Below, piece after piece: positions 6,866-14,181 of a stretch of DNA of 19,368 nucleotides. The position numbers and the translations under genes are program-made. Position 1 is the first letter of the stretch. The number at the start of each line of letters is the position of its first letter. The notes under the pieces were generated by a model that did no database searches, was not told where the DNA came from, and saw only the letters and a program-made list of their open reading frames with translations. The DNA comes from Litorivivens sp041619575 (lineage in GTDB: Bacteria > Pseudomonadota > Gammaproteobacteria > Pseudomonadales > Spongiibacteraceae). The stretch lies in contig JBFKDP010000031.1 in NCBI GenBank assembly GCA_041619575.1, forward strand, positions 1-19,368, given 5' to 3'.

Positions 6866-7654
6866 CTACTCGCTATGGTAGTCATCCATACTTAAACTCA
6901 TGCGATACTGGAAGCGCTTGGGGTTGTACTGACAAAACAGAATATCGACCAACTTATCGTCGTTGGTGTACGAGTGGCGCACAAGTGTCAGGGTTGGCGC
7001 GCCAGACTTCATTTCCAGTTCCCGGGCAACTTCGTTGTTGGCTGCGTCTGCTCCGAGATATTGCTCAACCTTAGACACGATAAGGCCGTTTTCCTTGATG
7101 GTATCCAGCCGGACGTTGCTCTCCAGTTCTCGCTTGGAAAAACCTTTCTTGATGCCCACTGTCCAACTTATGTAGTAGGCAAAAGGTTCGCCTTCCTCGC
7201 TGCTTCGCACACGAATAACGCGATGGGCCTTCTCTCCCTTCGCCAGACCCAGCTCTGCGCGGATATCCGCTGGCGGAATCACCTTTTCCACATCCAGTAC
7301 TTTGATGCGGGTTTGCCGCCCCATGCTGGCGAGTTTTTCCAGCATTCCGACGAGTGGCGCCTGCACAGGCTCCGGCTCATAGTGGTGCGTTACATGACTG
7401 CCCTTACCGCGACGACGCTCAACCAATTCATCTGCAGCCAGCTCGTCCATCGCCCGCTTTGCGGTGATTCGCGACACACCAAACATCTCTGCCAGCTGTT
7501 GTTCCGTTGGCATTTGGGTACCGTGAGGAATTGAGCCATCCAATATTCGGCTTTTCAGCAAGCTGTACATCTGAAAGTAGAGCGGCGTTGGCGCCTCGCT
7601 CTGCATAAGCTCAAGATCACGCTTGCTAAACAGTTTTTCTATGGCACTGCTCAT
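6866..7654 (-). CDS. GntR family transcriptional regulator, HutC subfamily (wHTH + UTRA)
   Basis: Seen: 262 residues. The N-terminal winged helix-turn-helix covers about residues 23-95: PLYFQMYSLLKSRILDGSIP, then MPTEQQLAEMFGVSRITAKRAMDEL and the wing RRRGKGSHV. The remainder (about 110-250) has the UTRA effector-domain style, with ADIRAELGLAKGEKAHRVIRVR and EPFAYYISW. Known: HutC-type proteins are usually repressors released by a pathway intermediate bound in UTRA, and they often bind AT-containing palindromes and regulate themselves. Start ATG 7654 has GGGGAG upstream. The region upstream (7655-7798) holds a perfect 14-bp palindrome, element A. Inference: it controls itself and the genes preceded by elements B, C and D, which include both CoA-transferases, leuCD, the lyase and the receptor. 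The effector is unknown, perhaps a substituted maleate or its hydroxy acid. Confidence 0.93.
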   Translation of the reverse strand: MSSAIEKLFSKRDLELMQSEAPTPLYFQMYSLLKSRILDGSIPHGTQMPTEQQLAEMFGVSRITAKRAMDELAADELVERRRGKGSHVTHHYEPEPVQAPLVGMLEKLASMGRQTRIKVLDVEKVIPPADIRAELGLAKGEKAHRVIRVRSSEEGEPFAYYISWTVGIKKGFSKRELESNVRLDTIKENGLIVSKVEQYLGADAANNEVARELEMKSGAPTLTLVRHSYTNDDKLVDILFCQYNPKRFQYRMSLSMDDYHSE

Positions 7655-7728
7655 TTATATCATTCTCCCCTGCGCCTGTTCGGCCTAAGATGGCATATGG
7701 ACAGCCTAAACTGCTGAAATACCTATAA

Positions 7729-7749
7729 CTATAATATTATAGCTAAATA
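7729..7749. promoter_or_regulatory. Putative operator element A (gntR promoter; perfect palindrome)
   Basis: CTATAATATTATAG (7729-7742) is a perfect 14-bp inverted repeat, TATA-ATAT-TATA flanked by C and G. A third half-site AATA lies at 7746-7749, again at 8-bp spacing. It lies about 75 bases upstream of the gntR start, and its minus strand contains TATAAT. This is the expected place for autoregulation. A partial repeat, TTATATCATT at 7655-7664, lies just before the start codon. Confidence 0.6.
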
Positions 7750-7798
7750 AGCATCCCGCGCCTATCCAAGGGTAAAACCTATATCATTTGCGCACTCG

Positions 7799-8392
7799 TC
7801 AGCCTGCCGGCAGTGCCGCAATAACCTCCGCCACACTGACCACATCGGCATATTTAGCGTGCATATCATGCAGGTTGGCTGCGTGCGCCTCTGAGTTGCG
7901 ATCACCCACTGCCTCGCGTGGCACCACAACAGGATAATCGTATTGCAACCCATCCAGGACCGTTGCGCGAACGCACCCGCTCGTGGTCAATCCCGTCACC
8001 ACCAACGAATCGACATCGGCACTTTGCAGACGAGCATTCAGGTCCGTTCCAAAAAAGGAGCTGGCCCACTGCTTTTCAATGACGACTTCATCGTCGTTCG
8101 GCCTAAGCTCATTGGTCACTTGCACCCAATTCGATTCAGGCGTGAGACAGTTCAGCGCCGGCAAGCGCGAACGAAAGACTTTGGCTTGATTTTCATTGTG
8201 ATAAACCACCGTCGTAAAAATAACGGGGAGACCGCGTTCACGAAAAGCTGACAATAACAGAGCATTTGCGGCAATCACGTCCGGGCAGTCACTGCCCAGA
8301 GCGCAGGCAGCATCCGTGAATCCATTGATCATATCCACCAGAATAAGCGCCGGGCGTCGGCCCAAGCCCTGGGAGTGGCGTTGCAAGTCCAT
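7799..8392 (-). CDS. Isochorismatase-like amidohydrolase (maleamate / N-carbamoylsarcosine amidase type)
   Basis: Seen: 197 residues with a cysteine-hydrolase triad: Asp20 (LILVDMINGF), Lys107 (VIEKQWASSFFGT) and Cys140 (GLTTSGCVRAT). The WASSFFGT and TTSGCVRAT motifs fit the amidase branch (N-carbamoylsarcosine amidohydrolase, maleamate amidohydrolase NicF, nicotinamidase-like) rather than true isochorismatase. Known: these cytoplasmic enzymes release ammonia from amides through a thioester intermediate. The start overlaps the upstream alpha/beta-hydrolase stop by one base (TAATG), so they are co-translated. The gene is the last of the seven-gene run before the gntR promoter. Inference: it turns a substituted maleamate into the maleate used by the LeuCD pair. 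In the nicotinate pathway a NicD alpha/beta-hydrolase is likewise paired with NicF. The exact amide cannot be told from the sequence. Confidence 0.88.
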   Translation of the reverse strand: MDLQRHSQGLGRRPALILVDMINGFTDAACALGSDCPDVIAANALLLSAFRERGLPVIFTTVVYHNENQAKVFRSRLPALNCLTPESNWVQVTNELRPNDDEVVIEKQWASSFFGTDLNARLQSADVDSLVVTGLTTSGCVRATVLDGLQYDYPVVVPREAVGDRNSEAHAANLHDMHAKYADVVSVAEVIAALPAG

Positions 8393-9216
8393 TACTCGGA
8401 GTCTCCTGAAGTTTCGGACTGGAAAAAGTCACACAACAAACGCGCGATGTCCGCTGCAAACAAATCACAGGCATAGGTTCTCGCGCCTGATAGCACAGCC
8501 TTTTTACCCTGCTGACAGGCAGACAGTGCAGCGTCAAGCTGCGGATACAAAGGGTCACCGTCGCCGGCAAAAACCAGTACCGGCAAGTCCAGCGAGCGTA
8601 ACTGAGCTTCAAAAGCCTGATCGATAACAGCGTCGTAGGCCTCGGGATATGCCTCTCCCACCGACAAACCCAGCAAGGTTTCACGCAGGGTTAAGTCCAG
8701 CGGGGCGTCCGGCTCCTTGGCGCGCATTCGCTGCCACATGGCAAGCAAATGGCTACCGTCGGCCTGAGCGGGAAAGGCTTTCGCCTTCTCGGGCAAAGCT
8801 GACTTTAGGGCCTCGCTCAGCAAAGTCGGACCTGAGAGCGCCAGTTTTGTTACAAGCCCAGGGGCATCGAAAGCGAGCTGAACAGCAACAGAGGCTCCCG
8901 TGTGGTGACCAAACACCCAGGTACTATCTACACCTTGCTGAAGCAGAAATTCCCGTATGATTTTCGCATAGGCCTCAACGCTCGCACTACCCGTCAGAGG
9001 ATCGCTCATACCAAAACCCGGCGTGTCCGGTGCCAGCAAATAAAACTCATTGCCGAGTAAGGACATCAACTGCTCATACATTACTGAGCTGCTGGGGCTT
9101 TGATGCAATAAGAGCAGTACCGGCTTGTTCCTGTTGCCGGCAACACGGTAATGCAGTTGACCGTGACTCAGGTCAGCATAGGCTCTTTTAATATGAACAA
9201 GCGCATGGGTGCTCAT
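8392..9216 (-). CDS. Alpha/beta-hydrolase fold protein with non-canonical nucleophile elbow
   Basis: Seen: 274 residues with clear alpha/beta-hydrolase features: LLLLHQSPSSS (oxyanion region, residues 35-44), APDTPGFGMSDP (62-73), the elbow VFGHHTGAS (101-109) and VLVFAGDGDPL (213-222). The elbow normally reads G-x-S-x-G, but here His105 occupies the nucleophile position. The C-terminal segment that usually carries the catalytic His (GGH...) reads GARTYACDLF, with no His. Known: a sizeable MhpC-related group carries GHHTG; I know of no settled chemistry for it. It abuts ALDH 1 (TGAATG) and overlaps the amidohydrolase (TAATG). Inference: it may act on the amide or ring-opened intermediate before the amidohydrolase, as NicD does before NicF. 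Its missing Ser means it may not be an ordinary esterase. Confidence 0.85.
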   Translation of the reverse strand: MSTHALVHIKRAYADLSHGQLHYRVAGNRNKPVLLLLHQSPSSSVMYEQLMSLLGNEFYLLAPDTPGFGMSDPLTGSASVEAYAKIIREFLLQQGVDSTWVFGHHTGASVAVQLAFDAPGLVTKLALSGPTLLSEALKSALPEKAKAFPAQADGSHLLAMWQRMRAKEPDAPLDLTLRETLLGLSVGEAYPEAYDAVIDQAFEAQLRSLDLPVLVFAGDGDPLYPQLDAALSACQQGKKAVLSGARTYACDLFAADIARLLCDFFQSETSGDSE

Positions 9217-10647
9217 TCAATCACCCAACTCAATGCTGACCCACTTCAATTCGGTGAACTCTTCCGTGCTGTAGTGACCACCGCTACGGCCGATGCCAGA
9301 GAGTCCAAGGCCACCCACCGGCGCCATGGCATTACTTTGAAATGAATGCATACCAATATGGACTGCACCGCTGCGGATGCCACGTGCAGCTTTGAACCCG
9401 GCAACCACGTCGCGAGTGAGTACCGCAGCTGACAATCCAAACTCACTGTCGTTTGCCAGACTGATTGCTTCATCCAGGTCCACAGCCTTAGTCACGCTGG
9501 TAATCGGACCAAAGCTCTCATCGCGCCAGACACTGCTGCTACGCGGTGGTGACAGAATAACCGTCGGCTTGTAACGCAAGCCAGATTCCAGCTCCCCGCC
9601 CGTCAGCAGTGTGGCGCCTGCAGCCAGTGCATCATTTTGATGTTCAATGACCTTGTCGACAGCGCGTTGATTAATCAGTGGGCCGTAGGCTGTCGTCGGA
9701 TCGCGAAGATCTCCCAGCGGCAAGGCTTCGCATGCGGTTTTAAAGGCCGCGCAAAAATCATCGAAAACCGGCTCTTCCACAATGATGCGGGAATTTGCCA
9801 TACAAATCTGGCCCGCATGGTTGAACATGCCCTGCACCGCAATATCGGCAGCTTTCTTGGGATCAAAGTCCTTCAACACGAGCATCGCACTTTTTCCGCC
9901 CAGCTCGAGTTGCACACGCCGCATCTGCTGCATAGCCTGCGCACCAATGGCCTTGCCTGTAGCGGTAGAACCTGTCAAAGCAATGCCATTGATATCGGGG
10001 TGAGAAACAAGGGGCGCGCCGCAATCAGCGCCAAAACCGGTCACAACATTCACGGCGTCTGCAGGGATACCGGCTTCGACCAATAGCTTTCCAAAAGCAA
10101 CGGCAATTTGCGGAGTTTCTTCCGAGGGTTTAATCACAACACTGTTGCCCGCGGCCAGCGGAAAGGCCGTCATTTTGGCCAGCAGCGCCAACGGAGCATT
10201 GTAAGGAGAGACAATGGCCACCACGCCCAGGGGTTCACGAAACACCATGGACACCCGGTCCGGTCTGTCGTTGGGAAAAGTATCACCGTAGAGGCGTCGA
10301 ACTTCGCCTGCCGCTGTTCGTAACAAGTCCACCGTGTAGTGAATTTCATGCCGTGCTTTACTGATCGTAGAACCGCTTTCGTCGATCAACGCATCCAGAT
10401 AGCGTTCTTCACCGTGCTGCTCCATCAGCGCCGCTGCATTCAACAGAGCGGCTTCACGTGCATTGGGTGGCAGTGAAGACCAGCGTCTAAATCCTTTTTG
10501 TGCTGAACAAACGGCGAGGTCTACATCGTCTGCCTCGGCGCGCGCAGCAGTACCGATAAGGCCTTCGGTCAATGGCGAGAAAACGTCGAAGCGCTTCCCC
10601 GCTACCGCAGCAACTTCCTTACCGCCAATGAGCAAACCGGTATCCAT
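9217..10647 (-). CDS. Aldehyde dehydrogenase 1 (NAD(P)-dependent ALDH superfamily)
   Basis: Seen: 476 residues from ATG 10647; a TTG one codon earlier is less likely because the ATG overlaps the upstream stop as TGATG, exactly like the next junction. Catalytic residues are present: Asn150 (SPYNAP), Lys173 (VVIKPSEETP), Glu248 (QLELGGKS) and Cys282 (GQICMANSR). FTGSTATGK-like LTGSTATGK is the cofactor-site turn. It resembles aromatic-aldehyde dehydrogenases of the salicylaldehyde/vanillin type in SPYNAPLALLAKM, but no specific substrate can be assigned. Known: the family oxidises aldehydes to acids through a thiohemiacetal on Cys. It lies between ALDH 2 and the alpha/beta-hydrolase in the same translationally coupled run. 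Inference: it oxidises an aldehyde or semialdehyde formed during ring opening or side-chain oxidation. Confidence 0.93.
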   Translation of the reverse strand: MDTGLLIGGKEVAAVAGKRFDVFSPLTEGLIGTAARAEADDVDLAVCSAQKGFRRWSSLPPNAREAALLNAAALMEQHGEERYLDALIDESGSTISKARHEIHYTVDLLRTAAGEVRRLYGDTFPNDRPDRVSMVFREPLGVVAIVSPYNAPLALLAKMTAFPLAAGNSVVIKPSEETPQIAVAFGKLLVEAGIPADAVNVVTGFGADCGAPLVSHPDINGIALTGSTATGKAIGAQAMQQMRRVQLELGGKSAMLVLKDFDPKKAADIAVQGMFNHAGQICMANSRIIVEEPVFDDFCAAFKTACEALPLGDLRDPTTAYGPLINQRAVDKVIEHQNDALAAGATLLTGGELESGLRYKPTVILSPPRSSSVWRDESFGPITSVTKAVDLDEAISLANDSEFGLSAAVLTRDVVAGFKAARGIRSGAVHIGMHSFQSNAMAPVGGLGLSGIGRSGGHYSTEEFTELKWVSIELGD

Positions 10648-12077
10648 CAATCAGGCCTCCCCGCGACGCCAATGATCCGCGTGCCACGGAAGAATTCAAA
10701 CGTTTCCCGTACACCCTCGTCTCCCAGACCACTCAAACCCCAGGCAGGTCGCGGCGCCAGGGGATTGAGATTGAGCATACTGACCGCATTAATTTTAATA
10801 TTGCCAGCGCGAATGCTGCGCGCTACCGTCCAGGCATGCTGCTCTTCACCAAAGACATAAGCCGCCAGACCAAAAGGCGTTTCATTCGCCTGCGCAATCG
10901 CTTCTGCATCACTGGAAAAGGTGTGCACAGTTGCAACGGGGCCAAAGATTTCTTCTAGGGCCTGCGAAGATTCCAGTCCAGTCAGCAAGGTTGGCGCAAT
11001 AAAGTTACCCCCGAGTGCTGGTAAAACTGATTCCGCAATCACACGCGCGCCTTTCGCCTGATAGGCAGCAATTGCTCCGTGAATATGTTGCAAGTGCGCC
11101 TTGTGTACGACCGGTCCCATCTGGCTGTCGGCATCCAGCGCGGAACCAATGCGCAATTTTCGCAAGCGCTGGCAAACGGCGTCTAATAATGACTGATAAC
11201 AGTTCTCATGAACCAGCAGCCTGCCCAAGGCACGACACCACTGGCCATTCAGAGTCGTCAGACCACTGATAACACCATCCGCTGCCGCCTCGATATTGGC
11301 ATCTTCCAGTACCACAACGGGGTTGTTACCTCCCAGCTCGAGCTGGGCCGGTTTAATATCCTGTGCGGCTGCAGTAGCAACTGCACGTCCGCCTTGTAAA
11401 CCACCAGTAAATGAAACAGCGGCGATACGCGAATCGCCCACCAGGGCCGCGCCGGTCTTGCCGTCACCATGCAGCAATTGCACCAGCGAGTCCGGCAGTC
11501 CTGCCTCGACAATCGACTCAACAATCAGTTGAGCTGACTCGGGAGCCCACTCGGACGGTTTGACAATCACCGGACAGCCCGCAGCCAAGGCAGAGGCCAG
11601 TTTGTGACACAAAATACCGGAAGGCGCATTCCAGGGGGCAATAACGGCGGCAGGACCGAGCGGCAAGCGCTCAAGCTCTATCTGCCCGTGAGGACCGTCA
11701 AACGAAGGAGAATCTACGCCATTTCGCAGTAACTGAGCGGCGGCTTTAAAAGCGGCTGAGCATATGCTGGCAACAACGGTAGTAAACGAGAGGATAACAC
11801 CCGTACAGCGGGCATCAGCCACTGCGATTTCATTACTGCGACTGGCAATCGCCACAGCAATACGCTCAAGCGCGGCGGCTTTCGTTTCGTCAGATTGCTT
11901 TACCCAGACGCCGCTGGCGTGAACGGCATGGGCTGCGGCAATCGCCTGCTCAATATCTTGCTCGCTAGTGCCGCGTTGCCAAAACAGTGGCTCACCGGTA
12001 CTGGCATCGCACACTTGTGAAGACAGACTTTCACCCGGTTGGCACCACTGCCCTTCGATGTAATTTTTAAGTTCCAT
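10647..12077 (-). CDS. Aldehyde dehydrogenase 2 (NAD(P)-dependent ALDH superfamily)
   Basis: Seen: 476 residues from ATG 12077, which overlaps the upstream flavoprotein stop by one base (TGATG). Catalytic set: Asn150 (APWNAP), Lys173 (VIVKPSEWAP), Glu247 (QLELGGNNP) and Cys281 (GQWCRALGR). The usual cofactor turn FTGS reads FTGGLQGGR, a mild change. It is only distantly similar to ALDH 1 (different flanks around Cys and Lys), so the pair is not a recent tandem duplication. Known: same oxidation chemistry as the family, in the cytoplasm. Inference: two different ALDHs in one operon imply two aldehyde intermediates, or a dialdehyde-like product oxidised stepwise. The C-terminal region GLSGLGDEGVRETFEFFRGTRII is typical, so the gene is intact. 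Confidence 0.92.
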   Translation of the reverse strand: MELKNYIEGQWCQPGESLSSQVCDASTGEPLFWQRGTSEQDIEQAIAAAHAVHASGVWVKQSDETKAAALERIAVAIASRSNEIAVADARCTGVILSFTTVVASICSAAFKAAAQLLRNGVDSPSFDGPHGQIELERLPLGPAAVIAPWNAPSGILCHKLASALAAGCPVIVKPSEWAPESAQLIVESIVEAGLPDSLVQLLHGDGKTGAALVGDSRIAAVSFTGGLQGGRAVATAAAQDIKPAQLELGGNNPVVVLEDANIEAAADGVISGLTTLNGQWCRALGRLLVHENCYQSLLDAVCQRLRKLRIGSALDADSQMGPVVHKAHLQHIHGAIAAYQAKGARVIAESVLPALGGNFIAPTLLTGLESSQALEEIFGPVATVHTFSSDAEAIAQANETPFGLAAYVFGEEQHAWTVARSIRAGNIKINAVSMLNLNPLAPRPAWGLSGLGDEGVRETFEFFRGTRIIGVAGRPD

Positions 12078-13345
12078 CAGGCCTTCCCGAATGACTGCTG
12101 CTCCTGGCCTTCAATCACCAGTTTTGCTGTCTCAAGACGCCCGCGCTCGGCAGGAAATGCCTGCACCAAGCCCATAGCCAGGTCGCGCAAACCGCGAGAA
12201 TAAGGTGCGTCAAACATCGTGCCCGAGGTGCCTGCACATTTCAGCGCTGCCACACCAACCTTGAAGCTGTACTCGGCTACCTGACCCTTGCAGGTACGCC
12301 AGAACTTCACCACCTCATCTTTGGAAACAATGGGCGGCTCGGCACTCTCAATTTGGATCTGCCGACGCGCCCACAACAAGGCAGTTTGCAGGTCCGCATA
12401 CATTTCACCGACCAACTGTGACTGGAAGGGGCCTGTGCCCAGGGGCTTGCCCGTATCAACGAACTTTTTGTCCTGCAGCATTTTGACAGCTGTCTGGTAG
12501 ACAGCGACCGCCGCGCCCAAATAAATGACTGACGCCGCTACCTGGTTGCCCACAAAGCTGGAACGACTCATCTGACATGAGCGTGCAAAGGCGCCCGGCA
12601 TCGCCAATGCATCCTCTTCTGCAACAAACACGTTCTCAAGTACCAGGCCTTCAGTCGCGGTGCCGCGCATACCTAGTGCGTTCCATTCAATACGACCACG
12701 AGTACCCTGCGCATCTCGATCAACAATAAAGGTGCACAGACCAGAAGCATCGCTAATACCCTTCAGACCGGCTGTCACCAGATAATGATTGGCAATGCCG
12801 GTTGCACAACCAAAAGATTTTTCGCCGTTGAGAATATAGCCGCCCTCAACCGGTGTTGCCTCTGTGGTAATGGTGATAGCCGACTTTTCCGACTTGACCG
12901 ATTCGCTGGCATAGTTCGCCAACCACTTGCCATCTCGCCCCATGGTGTACAGCACCTTTTCGGCAAAGGCGCGAACTTTCGGAGCCTCTTCTGCACTGAA
13001 CAAACCTTCATCCAGCGCCGATAAAGCCAGAGTACCCCTCGATGCGGACGTATTGTGGAAAAAGTAAGCCAGGCCCGTTGACGGACAAACACTGCCAATG
13101 GCGAAACAGGCAGCGGCCCAGTCGCGAAGCCCACCACCCAGCCCTCCGTATTCCTTGGGCACCACGAGTCCAAGCAAGCCGGCGTCACTAAGCAATTTGA
13201 CGTTGTCGGGGTTAAACTCACCCTTCTTATCGGTGTCGACAGCGCGCTCGCGCAACACTGGCAGAATGGACTCAACGCGTTCGGCGCGCTCCCTCTCTTC
13301 GCTACTGAGATCTTCAATCAGCAGTTCGGCAATCATTTTACTCAC
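12077..13345 (-). CDS. ACAD-fold flavoprotein (acyl-CoA dehydrogenase-like, possibly a monooxygenase)
   Basis: Seen: 422 residues from GTG 13345, with GAGGAAAG about seven bases upstream. The N-terminal helical domain holds LSDAGLLGLVVPKEYGGLGG (about residues 51-70); the middle beta domain has GGYILNGEKSFGCATGIANHYLV and WNALGMRGTATEGLVLENVFV; the C-terminal helical domain ends with the ACAD-like AGTSGTMFDAPYSRGLRDLAMG. The C-terminal Gly-Thr-Glu/Tyr-Glu motif with the catalytic Glu of true acyl-CoA dehydrogenases is not visible; the segment reads LVQAFPAERGR instead. Known: ACAD-fold proteins without this base include flavin-dependent monooxygenases such as DszC and indole/IAA-pathway enzymes. 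It is coupled to ALDH 2. Inference: either it desaturates a CoA ester or, more likely given the missing motif, it oxygenates the substrate with reduced flavin from a reductase not in this window. Confidence 0.85.
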   Translation of the reverse strand: MSKMIAELLIEDLSSEERERAERVESILPVLRERAVDTDKKGEFNPDNVKLLSDAGLLGLVVPKEYGGLGGGLRDWAAACFAIGSVCPSTGLAYFFHNTSASRGTLALSALDEGLFSAEEAPKVRAFAEKVLYTMGRDGKWLANYASESVKSEKSAITITTEATPVEGGYILNGEKSFGCATGIANHYLVTAGLKGISDASGLCTFIVDRDAQGTRGRIEWNALGMRGTATEGLVLENVFVAEEDALAMPGAFARSCQMSRSSFVGNQVAASVIYLGAAVAVYQTAVKMLQDKKFVDTGKPLGTGPFQSQLVGEMYADLQTALLWARRQIQIESAEPPIVSKDEVVKFWRTCKGQVAEYSFKVGVAALKCAGTSGTMFDAPYSRGLRDLAMGLVQAFPAERGRLETAKLVIEGQEQQSFGKA

Positions 13346-13386
13346 GCTCTTTCCTCAAATTTGTTGCAGCCAACGAGGCTCGTTAC

Positions 13387-14127
13387 TCAGGCACTGACTT
13401 CGCGCAGGGTTGCGATTTGTTTATTCGCCGCTTCACTACCCACCAGCGGTTCAATTTGCTGCCAGACAGGGTCGACTTCCTTGTTGAAGATGGCTTCCTT
13501 GTTGCGACGATCCCGCGCAATCAGTTCCTCAGCAGTAACATCTTCAATCGCCTGCGCCGAAACCCCCTTCTCCAACAGGTCAAACCAATGGTCGAGATAG
13601 ACATCAACCGTTTTGCGTATTTCGGTAAAGGCTGCCTCCGTCGCACGATTGGCAAGCATCCAGGGCGACATGATGGCGTACTGGCGTGGCGACAAATGGG
13701 CCATACTCAAGCCCTCAATATCGCGCGCTGCAACGCAGGCCTCAGTCAAGGGTTGATAGACCTCGTTGAGGTAATTCAGACGTGAACCAATATCCACCCG
13801 CGGAATCAGATCGAGGTGGAATGCATGGTGCTCACCCGCTTTAACTGAATCGACAGTGTAGTGAGGCACTGCGCTGTCCGACGGTGTGAAGGCGAACACC
13901 ATATGAGAATCCAGCTGAATCGCCGGTACCACAATTGACGAGGTCACCACCTGAAACAATGGGCCGCCGGTAAATTTTCGCATCTGGCCGACACTACCCT
14001 GCGCAACTGGAACCTGGCTTTCCAAGGGCAAGAACGGCCCACCGTTTTCGCTCAGTACTTCTTTCATCCCCAGCGAATCGACGATGCGATTCAGCACGTG
14101 ATCATGCAGGTCCTTGGGCAGTGACAT
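13387..14127 (-). CDS. Ferredoxin-dependent bilin reductase / red chlorophyll catabolite reductase-like protein
   Basis: Seen: 246 residues from ATG 14127, with GAGGGG six bases upstream. By alignment from memory with PcyA, the core SHMVFAFTPSDSAVP then HYTVDSV (residues 74-95) matches PcyA's LHCVMFPEP...LFGCDIV, placing His75 and Asp93 at the catalytic His88 and Asp105. VDPVWQQIEPLVGSE (218-232) fits NDKTRRVLEKAFGEA without gaps, placing Asp219 at Asp220. The stretch HLDLIPRVDIGSRLNYL then NEVYQ (104-125) resembles plant RCCR more than PcyA. Known: this superfamily reduces linear tetrapyrroles with electrons from ferredoxin and has no own cofactor. No signal peptide or membrane segment, so cytoplasmic. 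It sits between the nitrilase and the ACAD-fold gene, 41 and 54 bases apart. Inference: it reduces, or binds, a bilin, chlorophyll catabolite or other pyrrolic compound. I could not search; another unrecognised family remains possible. Confidence 0.65.
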   Translation of the reverse strand: MSLPKDLHDHVLNRIVDSLGMKEVLSENGGPFLPLESQVPVAQGSVGQMRKFTGGPLFQVVTSSIVVPAIQLDSHMVFAFTPSDSAVPHYTVDSVKAGEHHAFHLDLIPRVDIGSRLNYLNEVYQPLTEACVAARDIEGLSMAHLSPRQYAIMSPWMLANRATEAAFTEIRKTVDVYLDHWFDLLEKGVSAQAIEDVTAEELIARDRRNKEAIFNKEVDPVWQQIEPLVGSEAANKQIATLREVSA

Positions 14128-14181
14128 AATTTCCCCTCGTTAATAGGTTTTTACGGCGCGGGCCATCAGCCTCCGCGCGGC

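Noticed and set aside
6974..7534. A 186-codon plus-strand frame opposite gntR
   Set aside because: The minus-strand frame encodes a clear wHTH/UTRA protein; the plus frame shows no family features.
5539..9216. Complete nicotinate (nic) degradation cluster
   Set aside because: The alpha/beta-hydrolase plus amidase pair and FAD monooxygenase recall NicD, NicF and NicC, but no NicX ring-cleavage enzyme, NicE isomerase or NicAB hydroxylase is present.
8392..9216. Cofactor-free dioxygenase (HOD/QDO type) reading of the alpha/beta-hydrolase
   Set aside because: Those enzymes keep the elbow Ser and the C-terminal His; both are missing here.
12775..13317. A 180-codon minus-strand frame overlapping the ACAD-fold gene
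   Set aside because: Shadow of the true frame; the other frame carries all ACAD motifs.
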